Assembly: GCA_002409375.1 (NCBI GenBank)
Contig: DHNF01000133.1
Coordinates: forward strand, 1 to 8,497
DNA: 8,497 bases
Source: Ruminococcaceae bacterium UBA5423
GTDB taxonomy: Bacteria > Bacillota > Clostridia > Oscillospirales > Acutalibacteraceae
Direction: 5' to 3'
In this document: positions 1 to 6,330 of the stretch, piece by piece
Layout: the number at the start of each line of letters is the position of its first letter
Numbering within the stretch: the first letter of the stretch is position 1
Made by a program: the position numbers and the translations under genes
The notes under the pieces: model-generated
Database searches by the model: none
Seen by the model: the letters and a program-made list of their open reading frames with translations, nothing else
Told to the model about the DNA's origin: nothing

Positions 1-32
1 TAATGAGAATCAGTATAATATCAGAAATTAAC

Positions 33-64
33 AAAAGGAGCTGATTTTTATGTCAGCTCCTTTT
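33..64 (-). terminator. Bidirectional hairpin terminator after rplQ
   Basis: A perfect 12-bp inverted repeat (33-44 pairing with 53-64) encloses an 8-nt loop. The core GGAGCTGA/TCAGCTCC is GC-containing, and the outer four pairs are A:T, so the stem ends in a U run in either transcript. It sits 17 nt past the rplQ stop codon and should end the long ribosomal-protein transcript coming from the right. On the minus strand the run TTTT is followed by GTTAATTT. On the plus strand the run is TTTTT. It may therefore also serve a convergent gene outside the window. Termination is inferred from structure only. Confidence 0.85.
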
Positions 65-81
65 TGCTATATATAACTATT

Positions 82-423
82 TTATACTAACTCTATAATA
101 GCCATTTCAGCGGCATCACCGCGGCGAACATCTGTCTTGATGATACGGGTATAACCGCCATTTCGCTCGGCATATTTTGGCGCTATTTCATCAAACAGTT
201 TCTTGCATACGCTTTCCTTTGTTAAATAAGAAAACACAAGTCTTTTATTTGCCAAAGTTGGATTTTTGGCAATTGTTATCATCTTTTCGGCCATAGAACG
301 AACCTCTTTTGCTCGAGTTACTGTGGTTTCTATGCGCCCTTTTTCCAACAGAAAAGTAACCATGGCGCGCAGCATTGCCGATCGGTGGGCCGCAGGCCTT
401 CCAAGTTTTCTGGTCCCGGGCAT
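82..423 (-). CDS. rplQ: 50S ribosomal protein L17 (bL17)
   Basis: L17 is a large-subunit protein that binds 23S rRNA near the exit-tunnel side. The 113-residue product has the family N-terminus MPGTRKLGR, then the basic helical segment with [14 protein letters not shown] (about 36-49), and ends with the signature NGGYTRI...[13 protein letters not shown] (about 88-112). Length is normal for the short bacterial form. I place the start at the ATG at 423. The frame could extend to a GTG at 432, but that GTG lies inside the Shine-Dalgarno sequence AAAGGAG (432-438), which is 8 nt from the ATG, and family members begin MPG. It is the last gene of the alpha block, 49 nt after rpoA and just before the terminator, the usual position in bacteria. 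Confidence 0.97.
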   Translation of the reverse strand: MPGTRKLGRPAAHRSAMLRAMVTFLLEKGRIETTVTRAKEVRSMAEKMITIAKNPTLANKRLVFSYLTKESVCKKLFDEIAPKYAERNGGYTRIIKTDVRRGDAAEMAIIELV

Positions 424-431
424 ATCATTCA

Positions 432-438
432 CTCCTTT
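432..438 (-). promoter_or_regulatory. rplQ ribosome binding site that fixes the start
   Basis: The minus strand reads AAAGGAG here, with 8 nt to the ATG at 423. The competing GTG codon (432-430) starts on the last G of this motif, so it cannot use it. This supports the shorter 113-residue L17. Confidence 0.8.
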
Positions 439-472
439 GATCTAAGGTGGAACTATTATTTGTGCAAAAAGC

Positions 473-1426
473 CTATTCCTCTTCGGAACGAAGACTGAGA
501 CCCAATGAGTCAAGCTTGTTAACGACTTCCTCAAGTGACTTGCGGCCCAGATTTCTAACTTTCATCATGTCTTCGGCGGTTTTACTTATTAGCTCTTCAA
601 CAGTGTTAATGCCGGCCCGTTTGAGGCAGTTGAACGAGCGAACCGACAAGTCCAGTTCCTCAATCGTCATTTCTAAAACCTTTTCTTTGCCCTTGTCGTC
701 TTTTTCAACCATAATAGAATCGCCGACATAGGTTTCGCCTGATAAATCCACAAACAAATTGAGATGCTCGGTCAAAACCTTGGCACCCAATGACACACCT
801 TCCTGTGCCGATATTGTGCCGTTGGTCCATATTTCAAGCGTAAGCTTGTCATAGTCAGTAATCTGACCGACACGGGTATCCTCAACTGTATAGTTTACTT
901 TTAAGACAGGCGTATAAATTGAATCAACCGGGATGAGACCGATTATGGGTGACATAAGCTGTTTGTTGCGCTCGGCCGAAACATAGCCGCGGCCTTTATC
1001 GAGAGTAATTTCCATACTAAGGCGTGCGCCTTCGCTTAAAGTGGCAATGTGCATGTCGGGGTTTAGTATTTCAACCTCGCTGTCGCATTTTATCGAATCT
1101 GCTTTTACCTCGCATTCTCCCTCGACTTCGATATAAACCATCTTTGGTCCATCGCCTGCTATCTTCGCAGTAAGACCCTTGATGTTAAGAATGATTTCTG
1201 TTACATCCTCCTTGACACCATCGATGGTGGAGAACTCATGAAGCACACCTTCTATTTTTACCGCTGTCACTGCAACGCCTGGCAAAGAGGACAGCAGCAC
1301 GCGGCGCAGGCTGTTTCCCAGTGTCGTTCCGAAACCCCTTTCAAGCGGCTCTATTACGAATTTTCCGTAACTTCCACCCGGTTCGGTGTCCAAAACCTCT
1401 ATTCTGGGCTTTTCAATCTCAATCAA
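473..1426 (-). CDS. rpoA: DNA-directed RNA polymerase subunit alpha
   Basis: The alpha subunit dimerises to nucleate assembly of RNA polymerase (beta, then beta'), and its C-terminal domain contacts UP-element DNA and activators. The 317 residues match the normal bacterial length. The N-terminal domain carries the dimerisation signature [20 protein letters not shown] (30-49) and the [13 protein letters not shown] segment (63-75). A linker near 232-248 leads to the C-terminal domain, with the DNA-contacting region [14 protein letters not shown] (261-274) and the helix-hairpin-helix [11 protein letters not shown] (291-301). R263 and N266 align with E. coli R265 and N268, so DNA binding should be intact. 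The start is a TTG at 1426 giving MIEIEKP, exactly where relatives begin, with AGGAGGG 7 nt upstream. It follows rpsD after an unusually long 135-nt spacer. Confidence 0.98.
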   Translation of the reverse strand: MIEIEKPRIEVLDTEPGGSYGKFVIEPLERGFGTTLGNSLRRVLLSSLPGVAVTAVKIEGVLHEFSTIDGVKEDVTEIILNIKGLTAKIAGDGPKMVYIEVEGECEVKADSIKCDSEVEILNPDMHIATLSEGARLSMEITLDKGRGYVSAERNKQLMSPIIGLIPVDSIYTPVLKVNYTVEDTRVGQITDYDKLTLEIWTNGTISAQEGVSLGAKVLTEHLNLFVDLSGETYVGDSIMVEKDDKGKEKVLEMTIEELDLSVRSFNCLKRAGINTVEELISKTAEDMMKVRNLGRKSLEEVVNKLDSLGLSLRSEEE

Positions 1427-1561
1427 TTCAAAACCCTCCTTATTTAGAGCGGTAATCGCTGCGGTCTGACAGTTCAGCGCTTTAATTTGTTGGCCGCGCC
1501 CTTTGATGCCTTATACTAAAATTCAGACCGGCACCAAAAGGCAAAACCTTTGCATACTGTG
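1427..1561 (-). other. Long structured spacer between rpsD and rpoA
   Basis: This is the longest gene-free stretch in the cluster (135 nt) and holds no plausible gene. It contains an 8-bp perfect inverted repeat, CGGTCTGA at 1462-1469 with TCAGACCG at 1523-1530, which would close a 53-nt loop in the mRNA. There is also a small 4-bp stem (1448-1451 with 1457-1460) close to the rpoA ribosome binding site. A possible weak promoter lies at 1510-1537. No hairpin here is followed by a U run, so I do not call a terminator. A regulatory role is inferred from length and structure only. Confidence 0.5.
1510..1537 (-). promoter_or_regulatory. Possible weak internal promoter for rpoA-rplQ
   Basis: On the minus strand TTGGTG (1537-1532) and TATAAG (1515-1510) are separated by 16 nt. 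The -10 matches the housekeeping consensus at 5 of 6 positions, but the -35 matches only at the first three. The placement in the 135-nt spacer ahead of rpoA would allow rpoA and rplQ to be expressed apart from the upstream genes. Weak evidence; AT-rich spacers give such matches by chance. Confidence 0.2.
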
Positions 1562-2188
1562 CTACTTCGAGTACAGCTCAACGATGAGAGTTTCCTCAAT
1601 TGGAAGATCAATATCTTCACGGTCGGGCATTGAAACTATTTTTGCTTCGAGCGTGTCTCTATTTAACTCTAACCATTTGGGAACCGGTCGTGATGAATTA
1701 GCCTCAATGATAGACTTGATATATTCATTCTGTCGGCTGCTTTCCTTAACACCGATTACCTGTCCGATTTTGGTAAGAAAAGACGGAATATTAACTTTTC
1801 GCCCATCTACGGTGAAGTGTCCGTGAAGCACAAACTGACGCGCCTGTGCGCGAGAGCTTGCATAGCCCAAACGATAAATAACATTATCTAAACGGGATTC
1901 GAGCAAAGCCAGCAGGTTCTCACCCTTGACTCCCGGCATTTTCTGAGCCAGTTCAAAATAATGGTGGAATTGTCCTTCGAGAACTCCATAGTAACGGCGA
2001 GCATGTTGCTTTGTGCGCAACTGTTTTCCATATTCCGAAACCTTTTTGCGACCCTGGCCATGTTGACCCGGAGCGTACGACCGACGATCCACGGAGCATT
2101 TTCTTGTATAGCAGCGGTCGCCTTTCAAAAATAACTTTTGTCCTTCGCGGCGGCATATTCTGCACACCGCACCTGTATATCTTGCCAT
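1562..2188 (-). CDS. rpsD: 30S ribosomal protein S4 (uS4), zinc-binding form
   Basis: S4 is a primary 16S rRNA-binding protein that starts 30S body assembly and lines the mRNA entry channel. In several bacteria it also represses its own mRNA. The 208-residue product has an N-terminal zinc knuckle with C9, C12, C26 and C31, the basic stretch [14 protein letters not shown] (36-49), and an S4 RNA-binding domain from about 98 to 160 ([20 protein letters not shown], then [15 protein letters not shown]). The four cysteines mark the zinc form, unlike the cysteine-free S4 of B. subtilis. The ATG start at 2188 is preceded by AAAGGAGGTG. It lies 24 nt after rpsK, so S4 is encoded inside the alpha block as in E. 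coli and not as a lone gene as in B. subtilis. Confidence 0.98.
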   Translation of the reverse strand: MARYTGAVCRICRREGQKLFLKGDRCYTRKCSVDRRSYAPGQHGQGRKKVSEYGKQLRTKQHARRYYGVLEGQFHHYFELAQKMPGVKGENLLALLESRLDNVIYRLGYASSRAQARQFVLHGHFTVDGRKVNIPSFLTKIGQVIGVKESSRQNEYIKSIIEANSSRPVPKWLELNRDTLEAKIVSMPDREDIDLPIEETLIVELYSK

Positions 2189-2212
2189 AGTGGTAGCACC
2201 TCCTTTAATCGA

Positions 2213-2623
2213 TTATACGCGTCTTCTTTTTGGAGGACGGCACCCGTTGTGTGGAACAGGCGTCACGTCTTTTATCAAATTGACTTCAAGTCCGGCGGCC
2301 TGCAAAGCACGAATTGCAGCCTCGCGGCCGGCACCCGGCCCTTTTACATAAACCTCAACATGCTTAAGCCCATGTTCCATAGCGACCTTTGCGGCGGTTT
2401 CAGCCGCGCTCTGCGCAGCAAAAGGGGTGGACTTTCTCGAACCGCGAAAACCCAGTTCGCCGGCGCTTGCCCACGAAATGGCATTTCCTTGAGTGTCGGT
2501 GATGGTTACGATGGTATTGTTAAACGTAGACTGAATGTGTACAACGCCACGTTCAATATTTTTGCGTTCTTTGCGGCGGCGGGTGGTTGCACCCTTGCGC
2601 GCACCGGATTTAGCAGCAGCCAT
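2213..2623 (-). CDS. rpsK: 30S ribosomal protein S11 (uS11)
   Basis: S11 sits on the 30S platform and helps form the mRNA exit and E-site region with 16S rRNA. The 136-residue protein has a basic N-terminal tail (about 1-22), the conserved core [18 protein letters not shown] (26-43), [21 protein letters not shown] residues (about 54-71), [14 protein letters not shown] (94-107) and the C-terminal signature [18 protein letters not shown] (119-136). It is slightly longer than the E. coli protein (129) because of the N-terminal tail. The ATG start at 2623 has AAGGAG 9 nt upstream. It follows rpsM by 16 nt, consistent with one transcript. Confidence 0.98.
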   Translation of the reverse strand: MAAAKSGARKGATTRRRKERKNIERGVVHIQSTFNNTIVTITDTQGNAISWASAGELGFRGSRKSTPFAAQSAAETAAKVAMEHGLKHVEVYVKGPGAGREAAIRALQAAGLEVNLIKDVTPVPHNGCRPPKRRRV

Positions 2624-2639
2624 ACTTTAAATCTCCTTC

Positions 2640-3008
2640 TTATTTCTTTTTGTTCGCAATAGTCCTTTTAGGGCCTTTGCGGGTGCGTGCGTTTGTCTTT
2701 GAACGCTGTCCGCGAACCGGCAGACCTTTACGGTGGCGAATTCCGCGGTAACTGCCTATTTCTATAAGCCTTTTTATATCAAACGCAATGTCACGGCGAA
2801 GGTCTCCCTCCACTTTGTAATCGTGATCAATAACCTCTCTGATTTTGGATACATCGTCCTCGGTCAAATCCCGAACTCTCGTATCAGGATTTACTCCCGT
2901 TGCAGCAAGAATTTCTCTTGCTGATTTCTGACCTATGCCAAAAATATAGGTCAGGCCGACTTCGATGCGTTTGTCTCTGGGTAAGTCAACACCAGCTATA
3001 CGCGCCAT
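2640..3008 (-). CDS. rpsM: 30S ribosomal protein S13 (uS13)
   Basis: S13 is in the 30S head, contacts the P-site tRNA through its basic tail and bridges to the 50S subunit. The 122-residue protein begins [25 protein letters not shown], with the helix-two-turn-helix region [13 protein letters not shown] (22-34), and ends with the signature [20 protein letters not shown] (95-114) and a lysine-rich tail. Length is typical. The ATG at 3008 has the purine-rich site GAAAGGAAGGAA just upstream. It is the first gene of the alpha block and is preceded by an 86-nt spacer with a clear hairpin, which may be a control point. Confidence 0.98.
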   Translation of the reverse strand: MARIAGVDLPRDKRIEVGLTYIFGIGQKSAREILAATGVNPDTRVRDLTEDDVSKIREVIDHDYKVEGDLRRDIAFDIKRLIEIGSYRGIRHRKGLPVRGQRSKTNARTRKGPKRTIANKKK

Positions 3009-3027
3009 TTTTATTCCTTCCTTTCTG

Positions 3028-3052
3028 TTGCGGCGCTAATATGATGCCGCAA
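3028..3052 (-). promoter_or_regulatory. Leader hairpin upstream of rpsM
   Basis: A perfect 7-bp stem, TTGCGGC at 3028-3034 pairing with GCCGCAA at 3046-3052 (plus-strand reading), encloses an 11-nt loop in the rpmJ-rpsM spacer. It ends 19 nt before the rpsM start codon and just before its Shine-Dalgarno sequence. There is no U run after it on the minus strand, so it is not a standard terminator. By position it could affect rpsM translation. In E. coli the equivalent spot holds the S4-repressed alpha-operon leader, but I see no direct sequence match to that pseudoknot. Confidence 0.5.
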
Positions 3053-3094
3053 TGAATGAATACTGAAAAAGCTGTCCGACCAATGTAAGGGTTA

Positions 3095-3208
3095 TCAACC
3101 CTGTCGCTGCTTATGCTTGGGGTTTTCGCAAATCACCATAACACGGCCTTTACGCTTAATGATTTTGCATTTTTCGCAGATTTTTTTTACGGAAGGTCTG
3201 ACTTTCAT
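3095..3208 (-). CDS. rpmJ: 50S ribosomal protein L36 (bL36), zinc-binding form
   Basis: L36 is the smallest ribosomal protein and stabilises 23S rRNA near the L7/L12 stalk base and domain V. The 37-residue product begins [15 protein letters not shown] and ends [11 protein letters not shown]. It has the zinc ribbon ligands C11, C14, C27 and H32, so this is the zinc form. Length equals that of the classic bacterial protein. The ATG at 3208 has GGAGG about 6 nt upstream. It lies between infA and rpsM, the standard order in Bacillota, but both flanking spacers are long (102 and 86 nt) and carry hairpins. Confidence 0.98.
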   Translation of the reverse strand: MKVRPSVKKICEKCKIIKRKGRVMVICENPKHKQRQG

Positions 3209-3219
3209 GGTTAGCCTCC

Positions 3220-3251
3220 ATTCTGACGGAACGGATATAACCGTCCGGAAT
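3220..3251 (-). promoter_or_regulatory. Bulged hairpin just upstream of the rpmJ ribosome binding site
   Basis: The stem pairs 3227-3234 with 3241-3247 (CGGA-A-CGG with CCG-TCCG, one bulged base) around a 6-nt loop. Four further pairs (3220-3223 with 3248-3251) extend it across a 3-nt bulge. It abuts the rpmJ Shine-Dalgarno sequence (3215-3219). There is no U run, so a terminator is unlikely. It could shape rpmJ translation or mark an mRNA processing point. Function is inferred. Confidence 0.5.
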
Positions 3252-3271
3252 AACTTTATTGTCTTTATCCA

Positions 3272-3301
3272 TTTGATTAGGCTATTCTCAATCTAACCAA
3301 A
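3272..3301 (-). promoter_or_regulatory. Hairpin after the infA stop codon
   Basis: In the minus-strand RNA UUUGGUUAG (3301-3293) pairs with CUAAUCAAA (3280-3272), giving nine pairs including one G-U, with a 12-nt loop. It begins 9 nt past the infA stop codon. The bases after it (TGGATAAAGAC) have no U run. It is the first of two hairpins in the 102-nt infA-rpmJ spacer. It is mostly A:U and so only moderately stable. It may protect the infA end or affect coupling to rpmJ. Confidence 0.4.
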
Positions 3302-3310
3302 AGTAGTAGT

Positions 3311-3529
3311 TTACTTGGTTCTCCAGGTAATGCGCCCCTTTGTAAGATCATACGGTGACATTTCAACCGTAACCTTATCTCCCGGCAGAATACGTATATA
3401 ATTCATACGCAGCTTGCCGGATATATGTGCCAGAATAACATGGCCATTTGCCAGCTCTACCTGGAATGTGGCGTTTGGCAGGGCTTCGATAACAGTGCCC
3501 TCGAGCTCGATAACGTCCGCTTTGGACAA
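3311..3529 (-). CDS. infA: Translation initiation factor IF-1
   Basis: IF-1 binds the 30S A site and works with IF-2 and IF-3 to select the initiator tRNA and start codon. The 72-residue protein is a single S1-type OB fold with the family pattern [20 protein letters not shown] (5-24), [20 protein letters not shown] (28-47), [19 protein letters not shown] (49-67) and the end TWRTK. Length is standard. The start is a TTG at 3529; the codon before it in frame is a TAA stop, so no upstream start exists, and [11 protein letters not shown] aligns with family starts. The ribosome binding site is an unusual G run, AAAGGGGGG, 6 nt upstream. It sits between map (70-nt spacer) and rpmJ. Confidence 0.97.
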   Translation of the reverse strand: MSKADVIELEGTVIEALPNATFQVELANGHVILAHISGKLRMNYIRILPGDKVTVEMSPYDLTKGRITWRTK

Positions 3530-3535
3530 TTAAAT

Positions 3536-3544
3536 CCCCCCTTT
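3536..3544 (-). promoter_or_regulatory. infA ribosome binding site (G-run type) with TTG start
   Basis: The minus strand reads AAAGGGGGG followed by ATTTAA and the TTG start codon at 3529. Pairing with the anti-Shine-Dalgarno sequence CCUCC requires a G-U wobble, so the site differs from the AGGAGG-type sites of most genes here. The in-frame TAA directly before the TTG excludes a longer protein. Confidence 0.75.
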
Positions 3545-3599
3545 GTGATAATCGATAGGTCGACAGCCGAAAGACAGTCTTGATGCCGTACGGTAACCT

Positions 3600-4346
3600 C
3601 TAAGGTATTGTCATTATAACGGGGCCGTCGGAGGTTATTGCAACCGTGTGCTCAAAATGAGCCGACAGCTTTCCGTCGGCAGTCACTGTGGTCCAGCCGT
3701 CTTCTAATATATTAACCTCATAAGTTCCTTCGTTTATCATGGGTTCAATAGCCAACGTCATACCCGGAACAAGCCGGGGTCCGCGGCCTGGTGTGCCGAA
3801 ATTCGGCACGCTGGGGTCTTCGTGCAGGTTCGCGCCTACTCCGTGGCCGACAAACTGCCGTACCACCGAGTAACCGCGCACCTCGACATACCATTGAATC
3901 GCTGAGCCTATATCACCTATGCGATTGCCAGCCTGCGCCATTTTTATGCCCTCGTACAGGCTTTGTTTTGTGGTATCAATCAATGCCTGCGCCTTAGACG
4001 AGATTTTACCTGCGGCAAAGGTAGCCGCATTGTCACCGTGAAATCCGTTTAGACAGGCCCCGACATCAATGCTGACAATATCGCCTTCTTTTATGATACG
4101 TTTACCTGGTATGCCGTGGATAACAGTGCCGTTAACCGATATGCAGGCGCTGCCCGGAAATCCGCCGTATCCAAGAAAAGATGGCTTTGCCCCATGCTTC
4201 TCGATAAACCGGCGTATCTCATAATCGATTTCCTCAGTAGATACGCCGGGCTTAACAGCTTCACCAGCCAGCTTAAGAGCCCGCGCCGAAACTATGCAGG
4301 CTTCCCTCATTATATCCAACTCACGACTGCTCTTTATGCAAATCAT
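3600..4346 (-). CDS. map: Methionine aminopeptidase, type I
   Basis: This cytosolic metalloenzyme removes the initiator methionine from new proteins when the second residue is small. The 248-residue length equals that of the B. subtilis enzyme, and there is no N-terminal extension, so this is the short type Ia form. The two-metal site is complete: D94 (SIDVGA), D105 (HGDNAA), H168 (VGHGVG), E201 (AIEPM) and E232 (HFEHT), with the substrate-contacting histidine H77 (VIHGIP). The ATG at 4346 overlaps the adk stop codon in ATGA, which suggests translational coupling. The next gene is infA, 70 nt away. Its place in the operon ties nascent-protein processing to ribosome synthesis. Confidence 0.97.
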   Translation of the reverse strand: MICIKSSRELDIMREACIVSARALKLAGEAVKPGVSTEEIDYEIRRFIEKHGAKPSFLGYGGFPGSACISVNGTVIHGIPGKRIIKEGDIVSIDVGACLNGFHGDNAATFAAGKISSKAQALIDTTKQSLYEGIKMAQAGNRIGDIGSAIQWYVEVRGYSVVRQFVGHGVGANLHEDPSVPNFGTPGRGPRLVPGMTLAIEPMINEGTYEVNILEDGWTTVTADGKLSAHFEHTVAITSDGPVIMTIP

Positions 4347-4981
4347 TTTATATCCTCAAGAGCGGCAAGCATCAAACGTGTCGTCTCAGCCACAATCTCT
4401 TGTCCGACCACCACAGAAAGCTTATCTTTAGCAGCATAATAGTCCTTTAGTGGCTCGGTTTGCTCATGATATACATGCAGCCGTTCTTTTACGGTTTCGG
4501 GTTTGTCATCCTTGCGCTGAATAAGGGCGTCGCCGCACCTGTCACATACGTCCTCTACCTCTGGAAGTTTGTACTTTGTATGGTAGGTCGCACCGCAGGC
4601 TGGGCAGACACGGCGGCCTGAAACACGACGGGCTATTACATCATCGTCAACCTTGATTTCAATGACGCGATCAATTTCAATGCCCATTTTTTCAAGCGCC
4701 TCGGCTTGTGGAATGGTGCGTGGAAAGCCATCGAGTATAAAGCCGTTTTTGCAATCAGGCCAAGAAAGTCGGTCCCGTATAATGCCAATGACTACATCAT
4801 CGGGCACCAATCTGCCGCTTTCCATATACTCTTTAGCTTTAAGCCCCATTTCGCTGCCGCTTTTCAGAGCCTCACGGATAATGTTTCCCGTGGAAATGGT
4901 AGGAATTTTTAATGCTTCACTTACAGCCTCGGCTTGAGTGCCTTTGCCGGCACCCGGAGCACCGAGTATGATGATTTTCAA
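4343..4981 (-). CDS. adk: Adenylate kinase, zinc-lid long form
   Basis: Adenylate kinase catalyses ATP + AMP to 2 ADP in the cytosol and balances the adenylate pool. The 212-residue protein has the P-loop GAPGAGKGT (7-15), the AMP-binding region with TGNIIRE (31-37), the DGFPRT motif (84-89), and a lid with four cysteines C126, C129, C146 and C149 that binds zinc, as in Gram-positive and many anaerobic bacteria. Arginines R119, R123, R156 and R167 lie in the expected catalytic areas. I choose the TTG at 4981, giving MKIIILGAPG as in relatives, with GGGAGGAAA upstream. A TTG at 5011 would add ten unconserved residues, overlap the end of secY by 8 nt and lack a good ribosome site. The stop codon overlaps the map start by 4 nt. 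Confidence 0.96.
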   Translation of the reverse strand: MKIIILGAPGAGKGTQAEAVSEALKIPTISTGNIIREALKSGSEMGLKAKEYMESGRLVPDDVVIGIIRDRLSWPDCKNGFILDGFPRTIPQAEALEKMGIEIDRVIEIKVDDDVIARRVSGRRVCPACGATYHTKYKLPEVEDVCDRCGDALIQRKDDKPETVKERLHVYHEQTEPLKDYYAAKDKLSVVVGQEIVAETTRLMLAALEDIK

Positions 4982-4989
4982 TTTTAAGC

Positions 4990-4998
4990 TTTCCTCCC
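4990..4998 (-). promoter_or_regulatory. adk ribosome binding site that decides the start
   Basis: The minus strand reads GGGAGGAAA here, between the secY stop codon and the TTG at 4981. GGAGG is 11 nt from the start codon, slightly long, but GAGGAAA pairing shortens the distance. It lies downstream of the alternative TTG at 5011 and so could only serve the shorter protein. Confidence 0.7.
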
Positions 4999-5003
4999 GT
5001 CTG

Positions 5004-6329
5004 TTAATCAAGGAAACCCTTATAGTGCCTCATCATCATTTGACTTTCCATCTGTTGCGAGGTTTCAAGTGCTACGCCGACAACAATCATAATCGACGTG
5101 CCTCCTAAAGCGAGTCCTTGTATCCCGGATACATTGCTGAAGAAAATCGGGAATACTGCAATAACACCGAGACAAATAGCGCCTATCAACGTAATTTTAT
5201 TGAGGACACGCTTAATGTAATCAACGGTTGGTTTGCCCGGTCGGTATCCAGGAATTGCACCCGAATTCTTACGAAGATTATTGGACATTTCAAGTGGATT
5301 ATACTGGATTGTTACGTAGAAAAAGGCAAATCCTATAATTAAAACAAAATACAAAACAGCGTAAACTGGATGGGAAGGAGTGAATATCCTATAAATCCAA
5401 TAAAAAAATCCTTTTTCGGGCGTTCCGGTAAACCGGAATATGACAGACGGTACTGAAACCATCGATACCGCAAGAATTATCGGCATAACACCAGACATGT
5501 TGACCTTAATCGGGATATAGGTGTTCTGCCCTCCATACATTTTGCGGCCGACGACGCGCTTTGCATACTGGACAGGAATACGGCGCTCGGCGTCGGTAAT
5601 CACTACAATAAAAGTTATAATGGCTAAAAAGATAACCAAAATAATAGGAACTATCAAAACATATTTAAGTCCTGCTCCGCCGTTTAACTGCTGAATTCCG
5701 GCATGATAAAACAGATTCCACAAATATGATGCCACCGAAGGAACTCGCGAAATAATTCCTGCAAACAACAGCATTGATATGCCGTTTCCTAACCCTCGTT
5801 CATTTATCTGTTCACCCAACCACATCATAAGTGCCGAACCAGCGGTGAAACACAAAACAATGACCACTGCGGCAAACCAAAAGCTCCATCCGCTTCTAAC
5901 TTCCGCGACAAGGGCGTTATAATTGTTTTTCACCATCAAAAAATACGCTATTCCAAGCATAAGCCCGAGAACTACTGTGGTATAGCGGGTGATCTGCGCA
6001 AGCTTTTTGCGGCCGGCCTCACCCTCTTTTGCAAGCCTTTCAAGCGGCGGTATGGCTACCGTCAAAAGCTGAATAATTATGCTTGCGTTTATATATGGCG
6101 TAATTGAAAGCGCAAAAATACTTGCGTTTGAAAAACCACCGCCCGACAGCAAAGACAGATAATCCATGATACCGCCCGACTCGGAGACGGCTGAAGCTAT
6201 TACATTGACATCCACATAGGGTACAGATATGGCTGAGCCTATACGGAATATTAAAATAATAAACAGCGTATAAAGAATTTTTTGCCGTAAATCGGGGATT
6301 TTCCATGCGTTGCGCAGAGTTTGAAACAT
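5004..6329 (-). CDS. secY: Protein translocase subunit SecY
   Basis: SecY is the membrane channel of the Sec translocon, working with SecE, SecG and the SecA motor or the ribosome to export and insert proteins. The 441 residues show the usual ten membrane helices, starting around 17-37. Family signatures are present: ALSITPYINASIIIQLL (73-89), EQINERGLGNGIS (173-185), the cytosolic loop RRIPVQYAKR (249-258), the NPLEMSNNLRKNSGAIPGYR loop (344-363) leading to RPGKPT, and GGTSIMIVVGVALE (409-422). The ATG at 6329 is 1 nt after the rplO stop codon, and its ribosome site AGAGGTGA lies inside the last codons of rplO, so translation is probably coupled. adk follows 22 nt later. Confidence 0.98.
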   Translation of the reverse strand: MFQTLRNAWKIPDLRQKILYTLFIILIFRIGSAISVPYVDVNVIASAVSESGGIMDYLSLLSGGGFSNASIFALSITPYINASIIIQLLTVAIPPLERLAKEGEAGRKKLAQITRYTTVVLGLMLGIAYFLMVKNNYNALVAEVRSGWSFWFAAVVIVLCFTAGSALMMWLGEQINERGLGNGISMLLFAGIISRVPSVASYLWNLFYHAGIQQLNGGAGLKYVLIVPIILVIFLAIITFIVVITDAERRIPVQYAKRVVGRKMYGGQNTYIPIKVNMSGVMPIILAVSMVSVPSVIFRFTGTPEKGFFYWIYRIFTPSHPVYAVLYFVLIIGFAFFYVTIQYNPLEMSNNLRKNSGAIPGYRPGKPTVDYIKRVLNKITLIGAICLGVIAVFPIFFSNVSGIQGLALGGTSIMIVVGVALETSQQMESQMMMRHYKGFLD

Positions 6330-6330
6330 T

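Noticed and set aside
1535..1557. Small hairpin AAAGG/CCTTT just after the rpsD stop codon as a terminator
   Set aside because: The stem is only 5-6 pairs with a bulge and has no U run after it on the minus strand.
2138..2662. 174-residue open frame on the plus strand
   Set aside because: It lies wholly antisense to rpsK and the ends of rpsD and rpsM, has no recognisable family, and mirrors constrained ribosomal-protein codons.
3156..3272. 38-codon minus-strand frame beginning [11 protein letters not shown] between infA and rpmJ
   Set aside because: It has no ribosome binding site, and its second half overlaps rpmJ in another frame. The hairpins in the spacer explain the region better.
3586..3593. 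Palindrome CCGTACGG in the map-infA spacer
   Set aside because: Eight bases with no loop and no partner; too short to support as an operator or hairpin.
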